From assembly GCA_964437735.1 (NCBI GenBank), contig CAYTID010000097.1, positions 1 to 7,605 of the forward strand: DNA of 7,605 nucleotides. Reading direction: 5' to 3'. Position numbers and translations under genes: made by a program. This document shows positions 1 through 6,349 of this stretch, piece after piece (the first letter of the stretch is position 1; each line of letters begins with the position of its first letter). The DNA is from CAYTID01 sp964437735. GTDB taxonomy: Bacteria; Bacteroidota; Ignavibacteria; UBA10030; BY39. The notes beneath the pieces were generated by a model. That model made no database searches. It worked only from the letters and a program-made list of their open reading frames with translations, and was not told the DNA's origin.

Positions 1-322
1 ACGGAAAACTCAATAGGTATCCACCAGTCGGACCAATCAGTTTAGCAAAACCAAAACTAAAACCGGCAAAAACAGGTAAACCACTTATTCCCATTAAAAG
101 ATATAATACCTGACTAATTGCACCGTTCCTTGCTCCTAAAACAGCGCCAGACAGGAGAACAAAAAAAGTCTGTAATGTAAAAGGTACCGGCTTTGAAGGT
201 ATTTCAAACCACGACCCGATTGCAGTCAAAAATGCAAAACCGACTATCCACATAGTTTGTGCGAGTACGTTTTGTTGGGAGAGTATTAAAGAATCCAAAC
301 TGAAGGCTTTAGAATTTTTCAT
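1..322 (-). CDS. bioY: Biotin transporter BioY, S component of an ECF transporter (5' part, cut by window edge)
   Basis: The reverse strand encodes 107 residues from an ATG at 322, open to the window edge, so the C-terminal part is missing (the family is usually about 180-200 residues). BioY is an integral membrane protein that binds biotin. It works with the ECF energising module (EcfA, EcfA', EcfT), or in some bacteria apparently alone. What is visible is the characteristic N-terminal half: a hydrophobic helix around residues 24-39, then PVPFTLQTFFVLLSGAVLG (45-63), a small loop GARNGAISQ (63-71), the helix with the family motif YLLMGISGLPVFAG (74-87), and GPTGGYLLSFP (97-107). These motifs are diagnostic of BioY. 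The start follows the stop of the upstream hydrolase by 7 nt, and an AGGA overlapping that stop codon serves as ribosome binding site, so the two are probably co-transcribed. No ecfA or ecfT gene is visible in the window. I found no clear BirA-type operator (TTGTnAACC dyad) upstream of the operon. Confidence 0.93.
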   Translation of the reverse strand, partial: MKNSKAFSLDSLILSQQNVLAQTMWIVGFAFLTAIGSWFEIPSKPVPFTLQTFFVLLSGAVLGARNGAISQVLYLLMGISGLPVFAGFSFGFAKLIGPTGGYLLSFP

Positions 323-329
323 AATTATC

Positions 330-1232
330 CTATATTTTTTGTTTTTTTAACCAAGTTAATGTCAAATTAAGTACTTTATTCATAGTTTCATTGTTCTCAT
401 CAAAAGGCACCGTAGCAGAAAAACTGTGACCTACTTTAGCAATTTTCAAAAATTCGGTATTAGATTTATCGGCTGCATCATAAAGAATTTTTGCTTCATT
501 AATCTTAGCTACCATATCTTCCTCTCCATGGATAATAAGCCATGGAATGGTTAGTTTATTCACCGCCTTTATTAAATCAAACCGGTCTTCATTATTTTTA
601 AAATCCTGATAATACCCGTAATTCATTCTTAGAGGATTTGTTTGATAATCCTTTGTCAGGGGCAAATAACCATTTTTTTTCCAATCTAATTTTTGGTGTT
701 CTGTCCATCTATCAAAATATGCAATACTCGCCCATGATATTAAAAACTTTACTACCGGATTTTCTACAGCAACCAAGAGGGCATTCGCAGCCCCTTTTGA
801 ATGTCCGAGTAACCCGATGCTATTACCATTGATAGGTAATTCGTTTCCCTTGCTAATAAAATTGAGGACTGCATTTATATCCTCAATTTCCTTAGAGATA
901 GTATTTTTTGAAAACTTATCAAAGTCGGTAATCTTCAATTTATTATTTTCATTTACTCCGTTATGAGAATAATTAATAATTATTGAACAAAACCCGGCAT
1001 CCGCAAACCATTTCCCATAAAATGGAAAAGGACCCCAATTTTTATAAGCCATAAAACCGGGACAAATTATTATTCCGGGTAATTGGAGTTTTGATTGATT
1101 GTCATTCGACCGAGTCTGAAATCTGACATCAATATTAACAACTTCATCTGATTCATTCAGAATAGATATTGATTTTTTGTGCACTTTAAAAAATATAAGA
1201 AACATTTCCCACTTATCAAAGATGTTTTTCAC
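330..1232 (-). CDS. Alpha/beta hydrolase (dienelactone hydrolase / prolyl-oligopeptidase-like fold), substrate unknown
   Basis: This 300-residue protein has the full set of alpha/beta-hydrolase marks. IIICPGF (54-60) ends the first core strand and supplies the oxyanion region. The nucleophile elbow is GHSKG with Ser145 (143-147). The acid is Asp239 in IIHGEEDMV (233-241), and the base is His269 in KVGHSF (266-271). I see no signal peptide or lipobox, so it is probably cytoplasmic. The layout resembles DLH/S9-like esterases or peptidases more than the shorter pimeloyl-ACP esterase BioH. The substrate cannot be read from sequence. Its stop lies 7 nt before bioY, which suggests one transcript and a possible link to biotin or a biotin conjugate, but that is inference. 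The start is GTG at 1232, without a convincing Shine-Dalgarno site. An in-frame ATG at 1205 (residue 10) is an alternative that keeps every motif. The gene looks more AT-rich than the ribosomal genes to its right. Confidence 0.85.
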   Translation of the reverse strand: MKNIFDKWEMFLIFFKVHKKSISILNESDEVVNIDVRFQTRSNDNQSKLQLPGIIICPGFMAYKNWGPFPFYGKWFADAGFCSIIINYSHNGVNENNKLKITDFDKFSKNTISKEIEDINAVLNFISKGNELPINGNSIGLLGHSKGAANALLVAVENPVVKFLISWASIAYFDRWTEHQKLDWKKNGYLPLTKDYQTNPLRMNYGYYQDFKNNEDRFDLIKAVNKLTIPWLIIHGEEDMVAKINEAKILYDAADKSNTEFLKIAKVGHSFSATVPFDENNETMNKVLNLTLTWLKKQKI

Positions 1233-1260
1233 AGCTTTGTTTTTCGGATCTTGATTTATT

Positions 1261-1266
1261 ATTATA
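1261..1266 (-). promoter_or_regulatory. Candidate -10 element for the hydrolase-bioY operon
   Basis: On the reverse strand positions 1266-1261 read TATAAT, a perfect -10 hexamer, about 29 nt before the GTG start. The -35 region at a 17-nt spacing (TCGGTC) is a poor match. In AT-rich DNA a lone TATAAT is weak evidence, so this is a candidate only. Confidence 0.25.
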
Positions 1267-1328
1267 CATACACCTTGAGCACTGACCGATTGGGAATTTT
1301 TATAACTTTCCTAACATTCAAAAAAATC

Positions 1329-1359
1329 TTGCAATATTCTATGAATTTCTTTATATTTG
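1329..1359 (+). promoter_or_regulatory. Probable promoter of prs and the downstream cluster
   Basis: TTGCAA (1329-1334), a 17-nt spacer and TATATT (1352-1357) form a good sigma-70-like promoter. Reading two bases further gives TATATTTG (1352-1359), which matches the Bacteroidota -7 consensus TAnnTTTG exactly, with TTG at an acceptable upstream distance. Transcription would start near 1365, leaving a leader of roughly 65 nt before prs. The match to both consensus types, in the only divergent intergenic region, makes this the best promoter in the window. Confidence 0.55.
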
Positions 1360-1368
1360 AATCTAAAA

Positions 1369-1385
1369 TCCTCAAAAATTGAGGA
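1369..1385. promoter_or_regulatory. Perfect 7-bp palindrome just downstream of the prs promoter
   Basis: TCCTCAA (1369-1375), spacer AAA, TTGAGGA (1379-1385) is a perfect inverted repeat. It sits about 10 nt after the putative -10/-7 element, so it overlaps or closely follows the expected transcription start. It could be an operator for a dimeric regulator, or a small hairpin at the 5' end of the prs mRNA. The T8 run at 1403-1410 lies 17 nt further on, too distant for an intrinsic terminator. Confidence 0.4.
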
Positions 1386-1431
1386 AAAGGTATAAAAAAT
1401 CGTTTTTTTTACTCATTAAAGGTGTAATCTC

Positions 1432-2379
1432 ATGCCTGATTTTAAAATTTTTTCAGGACGTTCTAATGTAGCGTTATCTATGGCTATTTCAAAACAACTT
1501 GGAATTACATTAGGAAAAATCGAAATTAAAAATTTTAGTGACGGTGAGATATGGGTAAAGTATAGTGAAAATATTCGCGGATCGGATGTATTTATAATTC
1601 AATCGACTAATCCTCCGGCCGACAATCTCATGGAGTTATTAATCTTGATTGATGCAGCAAAAAGAGCATCAGCCCGAAAAGTAACTGCAGTGATTCCATA
1701 TTTTTGTTATGCCCGGCAGGATAGGAAAGATCAACCACGAGTATCGATAACAGCAAAACTGGTTGCCAATTTATTAACCACAGCCGGAGCTGACAGAATA
1801 ATAACTATGGATTTACATGCTCCGCAAATTCAAGGTTTTTTCGATATTCCGGTAGATCATCTGTATTCGTCTGCAATATTTTCGTCTTATTTCAATAAGA
1901 AAAAGATACGTGATCTGGCGGTAGTTTCTCCGGATGTCGGTAGTATTAAAATCGCGCGTTCTTTTGCAAAACGATTGGATGCAGAATTAATATTAATCGA
2001 CAAACGAAGACCTAAACCTAATCATACCGAAATAATGAATATTATCGGTACGGCAGTTAATAGAAATATTTTAATTGTTGATGATTTAATTGATACAGGG
2101 GGTACATTTTTGAATGCCGTAAAAGCGCTGAAAGATGCCGGAGCAAAAGACATATATGGTGCTTGTACTCATGCAATCTTATCCGGCGATGCAATAGACC
2201 GCATCGAACAAAGTGAAATCAATAAATTATATATCACAAATACAGTTGCTGTAGATAAAAAAATAAAAAAAATGAAAAAAATTCACCTTCTTTCGGCAGA
2301 TTATATTTTTGCTGAAGCGATAAAAAGGTGTTACAAAAACCAATCAATTAGTTCGCTTTTTGATGTTTTCAAAGGATAA
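1432..2379 (+). CDS. prs: Ribose-phosphate pyrophosphokinase (PRPP synthetase)
   Basis: This cytoplasmic enzyme transfers pyrophosphate from ATP to ribose 5-phosphate, giving PRPP and AMP. PRPP feeds purine, pyrimidine, NAD, histidine and tryptophan synthesis. The 315 residues match the usual bacterial length of class I enzymes. Visible motifs in order: N-terminal FSGRSN and FSDGEIWV (35-42), the ATP-binding loop YARQDRKDQPRV (93-104), the catalytic-region motif MDLHAPQIQGFF (126-137) with His129, VSPDVGS (165-171), the flexible catalytic loop KRRPKPN (191-197), the PRPP-binding loop VDDLIDTGGT (216-225), and the C-terminal SSLF (307-310). Small departures from the commonest sequence are Cys92 in PYFCYARQ, where Gly is usual, and Ser105 in PRVSITAK. 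Neither is a known catalytic position. AAAGG at 1418-1422 sits 9 nt before the ATG and supports this start. The A-rich codons for the Lys-rich stretch at 276-283 keep frame. It is the first gene of the cluster, 17 nt before rplY. Confidence 0.97.
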   Translation: MPDFKIFSGRSNVALSMAISKQLGITLGKIEIKNFSDGEIWVKYSENIRGSDVFIIQSTNPPADNLMELLILIDAAKRASARKVTAVIPYFCYARQDRKDQPRVSITAKLVANLLTTAGADRIITMDLHAPQIQGFFDIPVDHLYSSAIFSSYFNKKKIRDLAVVSPDVGSIKIARSFAKRLDAELILIDKRRPKPNHTEIMNIIGTAVNRNILIVDDLIDTGGTFLNAVKALKDAGAKDIYGACTHAILSGDAIDRIEQSEINKLYITNTVAVDKKIKKMKKIHLLSADYIFAEAIKRCYKNQSISSLFDVFKG

Positions 2380-2396
2380 ACTTAAAAGGATTAACA

Positions 2397-3044
2397 ATGG
2401 CAGAAATTAATTTAAACGCCGATTTAAGAGAAACAATCGGTAAAAAAGTGGGAGCTTTACGTCGGAAAGGTAGTATTCCCGGAATATTTTATCAACATGG
2501 TGAAAAAAACATTTCTATTCTGGTAAACGAACGGAATCTTTCCAAGCTAATACACTCTACTGAAACGCATTTAATCAATCTAAAATTTAATGATGGTAAT
2601 GAGTTGAAATGCATTATTCGTGATTTTCAGATGGATCCGGTTACCGAACGCCCTCTCCATGTAGATTTTCAGGGAATTCGCGCAGATGAAAAATTAACAC
2701 TTGAAATTCCCGTGGTTATCGTAGGGGGTTCTCCTCAAGGGGTTAAAGACGGCGGAATCCTTCAACATATTGCACACAAATTGAAAGTATCTTGTTACCC
2801 GAAAGATATTCCGGAACACATTGAAATCAATGCTGAAAATTTATTAATAAATCAATCTATCCATGTCAGTGATATCAAAACAGAAAATTACGAAATATTG
2901 GATAGTGAAACATTAACAATCCTGGCTATCTTACCACCATTGGTTGAAAAAGCCCCGGCAGCATTGGAAGAAGAAGCTGTAACTGAACCTGAAGTTGTCG
3001 GTAAAGGAAAGAAGACTGAAGAAGAGGAAGAAGAATCGAAGTAA
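2397..3044 (+). CDS. rplY: Large-subunit ribosomal protein bL25, long Ctc/TL5 form
   Basis: bL25 binds 5S rRNA in the central protuberance of the 50S subunit. This 215-residue protein is the long two-domain Ctc/TL5 form. The 5S-binding domain (about 1-92) contains RKGSIPGIFY (23-32) and the family motif DPVTERPLHVDFQ (80-92). The C-terminal beta domain (about 95-185) contains GVKDGGILQHIAHKLKVSC (115-133) and PKDIPEHIEIN (135-145). A low-complexity charged tail follows, ending in a run of Glu (208-213). Tails of this kind vary in length and are common in the family. AAAAGGA at 2383-2389 lies 7 nt before the ATG. It stands between prs and pth, the usual prs-ctc-pth arrangement. In some bacteria the long form is stress-induced; nothing here shows that. 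Confidence 0.95.
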   Translation: MAEINLNADLRETIGKKVGALRRKGSIPGIFYQHGEKNISILVNERNLSKLIHSTETHLINLKFNDGNELKCIIRDFQMDPVTERPLHVDFQGIRADEKLTLEIPVVIVGGSPQGVKDGGILQHIAHKLKVSCYPKDIPEHIEINAENLLINQSIHVSDIKTENYEILDSETLTILAILPPLVEKAPAALEEEAVTEPEVVGKGKKTEEEEEESK

Positions 3045-3091
3045 TTTCTTTTCTAAAAATTGGAATGTTCAACATATCTCAAAATTATTAA

Positions 3092-3676
3092 GTGAAATTT
3101 GTAGTAGGACTAGGAAATCCAGGCTCGGAGTACGAAGGTACACGACACAATGTTGGTTTTAGAGTAATCGAAGCTTTAAAGGAAAGATTAAACATCAAAA
3201 TGCTTTCCGGAAGAGGCGATTACCAAATCAGCTTTACAACTTATCAAGGGAATAAAGTCGGTATCGTAAAACCGATGACCTATATGAATAATAGCGGTTT
3301 AGCCGTTATTGATATCATAGATAGGTTTAAAGCCACACCTGAAAATATACTTGTTGTTTGTGATGACTTTATGCTGCCTCTTGGCATCATACGAATCCGT
3401 CAGCGAGGAACCGATGGCGGGCACAACGGCTTGTATTCGATTATCTACCATTTGAAAGATAATAATTTTGCGCGTATCAGACTTGGGATTGCGGGTAAAA
3501 CTATGCCTCGTAAAAAAGAGGAAAAAAATCATTATGTACTAGCCAATTTTGAAAATAACGAATTGGAAACCGTTGAGGATATGATAATGAGAGGTCGGAA
3601 CGCTTCTTTAGTATTCATCAGCGATGGACTTAACGCAGCAATGAATAAATATAATGAAAAACTCATGGAGAAATAA
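3092..3676 (+). CDS. pth: Peptidyl-tRNA hydrolase (bacterial Pth type)
   Basis: Pth cleaves the ester bond of peptidyl-tRNAs that drop off the ribosome, freeing tRNA for reuse. It is normally essential. The 194 residues match the family length. Catalytic and binding residues can be placed: Asn9 in GLGNPG (6-11), catalytic His19 in TRHNVGF (17-23), Met65-Asn66 in KPMTYMNNSG (60-69), Asp92 in VCDDFMLPLG (89-98), and His111-Asn112 in DGGHNGL (108-114). One oddity is Met94 in DDFMLPLG, where the usual form is DDxDLPxG; this residue is not catalytic. The start is GTG, with no Shine-Dalgarno site in the 47-nt gap after rplY, so initiation may be leaderless-like or coupled. This start is preferred because MKFVVGLGNPG is the standard N terminus. 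hppA starts 6 nt after its stop. Confidence 0.95.
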   Translation: MKFVVGLGNPGSEYEGTRHNVGFRVIEALKERLNIKMLSGRGDYQISFTTYQGNKVGIVKPMTYMNNSGLAVIDIIDRFKATPENILVVCDDFMLPLGIIRIRQRGTDGGHNGLYSIIYHLKDNNFARIRLGIAGKTMPRKKEEKNHYVLANFENNELETVEDMIMRGRNASLVFISDGLNAAMNKYNEKLMEK

Positions 3677-3682
3677 ACTTTT

Positions 3683-5815
3683 ATGACTTTAATATCAAAC
3701 TATTCAATCGTTCTTGGTTTTTTTGGTCTCCTTGTTGCCTTTTTCATCTACCTCTCGATAAAAAAACAATCAGACGGTAATGAAAAAATGAGATCAATAG
3801 CCTCGCAAATTCAAATCGGTGCGATGGCATTCTTACGAAGAGAGTATAGTGTTTTAGCAATTTTCGTATTAATCGTTTTTGTTTTATTAGGATATTTTTT
3901 AGGATGGCCTACCGGTACTGCATTTCTTAGCGGAGCTATTTGTTCCGCTTTGGCCGGATTCTTCGGCATGAAAGCAGCAACAAAGGCAAATGTTAGAACC
4001 GCACAAGCTGCCAAAGAGAAAGGACAAGGAGCTGCCCTTCTTATCGCTTTCAACGGTGGCGCAGTAATGGGAATCAGTGTTGCCAGTCTTGGATTAATCG
4101 GGGTTGGAATATTCTTTATGATTTACGGAAATCCCGAACATGCCAAAATTATAAACGGTTTTGCAATGGGTGCAAGCTCGATTGCATTATTTGCACGCGT
4201 TGGCGGTGGTATTTACACAAAAGCTGCCGATGTTGGATCCGATTTAGTTGGTAAAGTCGAAGCAGGGATTCCCGAAGACGATCCGCGTAATCCCGGTGTC
4301 ATCGCTGACAACGTAGGCGATAACGTAGGCGACGTTGCCGGAATGGGCGCCGATATTTTTGAATCATACGTCGGCTCCATCGTTGCTACTATTGCTATCG
4401 CAGCCACTCTCCTACCCGATGGACTATTGAAATTGAAGGGATATCCGGAAATGCCTGATGTCGATATTAAAGCTATTCTAATGACCCTCCCAATCGTTCT
4501 GGCAGCTATCGGATTGATCTCCTCATTTGTCGGAATTTATTCGATGAAAGTTTTAAAGAAAATAAATCCTGCATCTGCACTGCGCTATTCGACATTCATT
4601 TCGGCAGGTTTATTCCTGTTAGGAAGTTTGCTTATCACACAAACTTACGATGTGAGTAACAATGTTTTCTGGGCAATTTTCTTCGGCACAATTGGCGGGA
4701 TATTTATCGGACTTATAACTGAATATTATACTTCATCTACACCAATAAAAAGAATTGGACAAGCCAGTAAAACAGGTGCAGCTACGAATATTATTCATGG
4801 AATTGCAGTCGGTTTAGAATCCGTTGCCCTTCCGGTAATTGCAATTTGTATTGCAATATTTATCTCGAATGAAGTTGCAGGTTTATACGGAATTGGAATC
4901 GCTGCCGTTGGCATGTTAGCAACAGTTGGAATTACAATGTCAGTCGATGCGTACGGACCAATAGCGGATAACGCAGGTGGAATTTCTGAAATGTCAGGTT
5001 TAGGTACCGACGTCAGAAAAATTACTGATGGTTTGGATGCACTCGGAAACACTACAGCCGCAATCGGTAAGGGTTTCGCAATCGGTTCAGCAGCGTTAAC
5101 CGCTCTGGCACTCTTCGCAGCTTTTTCACAAGCTGTTAATAATACTATAGTCACAAAGCTTGCCCAGCTAAACGCATCCGGCGAAGAACTGTTAGGTAAA
5201 TGGAAAATATATAACATATTAAATTCTCATGGCGAAAGTCCATTACAAATTATTGTAACAGACCCATCGGTTGTCATCGGTTTATTTATTGGAGGTGTAC
5301 TCCCCTTTTTCATTGCAGCATTAACAATGACTTCGGTTGGTAAAGCTGCGGGTGAAATGGTCGATGAAATCCGCCGACAATTTCGCGAAATTCCCGGTCT
5401 TTTAGCCGGAGATCCAAACGCAAAGCCTGATACCGCAAAATGTGTTGATATATCAACGTCAGCCGCATTAAAAGAAATGATATTACCGGGTCTGACCGCT
5501 GTAATAGCTCCTGTAATAGTTGGCTTTTTATTAGGTCCAGAAGCATTAGGCGGAATGTTAGCCGGTGCGACTGTTTCAGGTGTTCTATTGGCATTAATGA
5601 TGGCAAACGCAGGCGGCGCATGGGATAACGCTAAGAAAGCAATAGAAAAAGGTGAAGTCGAAGGCGAGAAAAAAGGTTCGGAAGCTCACAAAGCGGCTGT
5701 AGTCGGCGATACAGTAGGCGATCCCTTTAAAGATACATCAGGTCCATCAATGAATATTCTCATTAAACTAATGTCTGTTGTATCTCTTGTTATTGCGCCT
5801 TTACTTTTAAGATAA
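3683..5815 (+). CDS. hppA: Membrane-bound ion-pumping pyrophosphatase, K+-dependent, probably Na+ (or Na+/H+) translocating
   Basis: This integral membrane enzyme hydrolyses PPi and couples it to ion export across the inner membrane. Its 710 residues and roughly 16 hydrophobic segments fit the family. PPi/Mg2+ ligands are visible in DVGSDLVGKVE (183-193), DNVGDNVGDVAGMGAD (209-224), VDAYGPIADNAGG (421-433), DNAKKAIE (648-655) and VVGDTVGDPFKDTSGP (673-688). Two residues define the K+ class: GNTTAAIGKG (455-464) carries Ala459 and Gly462 where K+-independent enzymes have Lys and Thr. In helix 6, Glu227 lies in FESYV (226-230). That position is typical of Na+ pumps and of K+-independent H+ pumps, whereas K+-dependent H+ pumps have FGSYxE. 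Together this favours Na+ transport, but dual Na+/H+ pumping cannot be excluded by eye. The symbol follows family usage. The start is 6 nt after pth. The only GGAG (3666-3669) is 13 nt upstream, so translational coupling to pth is likely. Confidence 0.95.
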   Translation: MTLISNYSIVLGFFGLLVAFFIYLSIKKQSDGNEKMRSIASQIQIGAMAFLRREYSVLAIFVLIVFVLLGYFLGWPTGTAFLSGAICSALAGFFGMKAATKANVRTAQAAKEKGQGAALLIAFNGGAVMGISVASLGLIGVGIFFMIYGNPEHAKIINGFAMGASSIALFARVGGGIYTKAADVGSDLVGKVEAGIPEDDPRNPGVIADNVGDNVGDVAGMGADIFESYVGSIVATIAIAATLLPDGLLKLKGYPEMPDVDIKAILMTLPIVLAAIGLISSFVGIYSMKVLKKINPASALRYSTFISAGLFLLGSLLITQTYDVSNNVFWAIFFGTIGGIFIGLITEYYTSSTPIKRIGQASKTGAATNIIHGIAVGLESVALPVIAICIAIFISNEVAGLYGIGIAAVGMLATVGITMSVDAYGPIADNAGGISEMSGLGTDVRKITDGLDALGNTTAAIGKGFAIGSAALTALALFAAFSQAVNNTIVTKLAQLNASGEELLGKWKIYNILNSHGESPLQIIVTDPSVVIGLFIGGVLPFFIAALTMTSVGKAAGEMVDEIRRQFREIPGLLAGDPNAKPDTAKCVDISTSAALKEMILPGLTAVIAPVIVGFLLGPEALGGMLAGATVSGVLLALMMANAGGAWDNAKKAIEKGEVEGEKKGSEAHKAAVVGDTVGDPFKDTSGPSMNILIKLMSVVSLVIAPLLLR

Positions 5816-5843
5816 TATAAATAAATAACCCTGCTTATCTTAA
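5807..5843 (+). repeat. 9-bp inverted repeat spanning the hppA stop codon (upstream hairpin option)
   Basis: TTAAGATAA (5807-5815) and TTATCTTAA (5835-5843) are perfect reverse complements with a 19-nt loop. The left arm includes the last sense codons and the TAA stop of hppA. A ribosome finishing hppA would cover this arm. The right arm is shared with a second possible hairpin that lies downstream. Confidence 0.45.
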
Positions 5844-5864
5844 TATTTAATTGAAGAGATAAGC
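5833..5864 (+). promoter_or_regulatory. 8-bp inverted repeat in the rpsF leader (downstream hairpin option)
   Basis: GCTTATCT (5833-5840) and AGATAAGC (5857-5864) pair perfectly around a 16-nt loop. CT at 5831-5832 can add two pairs with AG at 5866-5867 past a bulged C. No T-tract follows on either strand, so this is not a standard terminator. It lies about 45 nt before rpsF, where ribosomal-protein autoregulatory leaders often occur. I do not see the CCG bulge reported for the S6:S18 leader motif, so I leave the class open. A weak -35/-10 pair (TTGAAG 5851-5856, TAATAT 5875-5880) overlaps the right side and could be an internal promoter. Confidence 0.4.
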
Positions 5865-5909
5865 CAGAATAAATTAATATAAACTGTCCACAGGGCATGA
5901 AAGGAAAAC

Positions 5910-6323
5910 ATGGAACCAAAAAAAGGAGACTATGAAACAACATTCATAGTAAACGCATCGCTTGACGATCCTCAAGTCGATGCAATAATCACAAAAGTCC
6001 AGGAACAAATTACACGCTACGGCGGCGAGGTTACCTCAGTAAATAAGTGGGGTCGCAAACGCCTTGCATATGCAATCAAAAATAAGAATACCGGTTTTTA
6101 TACACATATCGAATTTATCGCAGCCGGTTCCTCGATTCAACAGTTAGAAAGATTCTATAAGTTAGATGAAAATATCATACGTTTTCTGACCATTCAACTC
6201 GATAAAAAAGCGATGAAAGCAAAATTACAGCCTAAAAATACTGAGACCATCAACGAACATAGAGATGTTTTAGATGGAGAAAGTAAAGAGCCTCTTTTTG
6301 AAAGTGATAACCCGGCAATATAA
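5910..6323 (+). CDS. rpsF: Small-subunit ribosomal protein bS6
   Basis: bS6 binds with bS18 to the central domain of 16S rRNA in the platform of the 30S subunit. The 137 residues include the full ferredoxin-like fold: first strand YETTFIVN (8-15), helix DDPQVDAIITKVQEQITRYG (19-38), the central stretch KWGRKRLAYAIKNKNTGFY (46-64), and ERFYKLDENIIRFLTIQLDK (80-99). Residues after about 100 form a polar, probably disordered tail, which varies between bacteria and is somewhat long here. AAAGGA at 5900-5905 sits 4 nt before the ATG. The gene begins the rpsF-ssb-rpsR-rplI block, whose order is conserved in many bacteria. It is separated from hppA by a 94-nt leader with possible alternative hairpins. 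Confidence 0.96.
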   Translation: MEPKKGDYETTFIVNASLDDPQVDAIITKVQEQITRYGGEVTSVNKWGRKRLAYAIKNKNTGFYTHIEFIAAGSSIQQLERFYKLDENIIRFLTIQLDKKAMKAKLQPKNTETINEHRDVLDGESKEPLFESDNPAI

Positions 6324-6349
6324 TTAATAATTGACGGAGAATAATTTTC

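Noticed and set aside
347..359. TTAAC-CAA-GTTAA inverted repeat resembling half of a biotin-operator dyad, near the bioY start
   Set aside because: It lies in the coding end of the hydrolase, has 5-bp arms, and lacks the spacing of the BirA operator. AT-rich codons explain it.
638..832. + strand open frame antisense to the hydrolase
   Set aside because: It lies entirely within a gene with an intact catalytic triad, and its translation shows no domain.
1179..1382. 67-codon + strand open frame between the hydrolase and prs
   Set aside because: It overlaps the hydrolase start antisense, covers the prs promoter and palindrome, is AT-driven in composition, and has no recognisable motif or ribosome binding site.
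1403..1410. T8 run before prs as part of a terminator for transcription entering from the left
   Set aside because: The nearest hairpin (1369-1385) ends 17 nt earlier. The genes on the left are transcribed away from this point, so no terminator is needed.
2257..2282. Runs of A in prs that might cause slippage or frameshifting
   Set aside because: They encode a Lys-rich stretch expected at this place in PRPP synthetases. The frame stays open to the normal C terminus SSLF.
4308..4333. Short tandem-like repeat (AACGTAGGCGA twice) in hppA
   Set aside because: It encodes the conserved DNVGDNVGD metal-binding motif of the family, so protein constraint explains it.
4795..5217. 140-codon - strand open frame inside hppA
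   Set aside because: It is the complementary-frame shadow of a highly conserved gene. The Pro/Ala/Ile-rich translation is what antisense reading of Gly/Ala/Asn-rich membrane segments gives. The same applies to the - strand frames at 3811, 4213 and 5310.
5884..5893. CTGT-CC-ACAG mini palindrome before rpsF
   Set aside because: Four-base arms with a 2-nt gap are too short to support as a hairpin or operator on their own.
5897..5935. 12-codon basic upstream open frame (MKGKHGTKKRRL) overlapping the rpsF start
   Set aside because: It has no usable ribosome binding site (AGGG is only 1 nt from its ATG) and no sign of conservation. The rpsF ATG has the proper AAAGGA.
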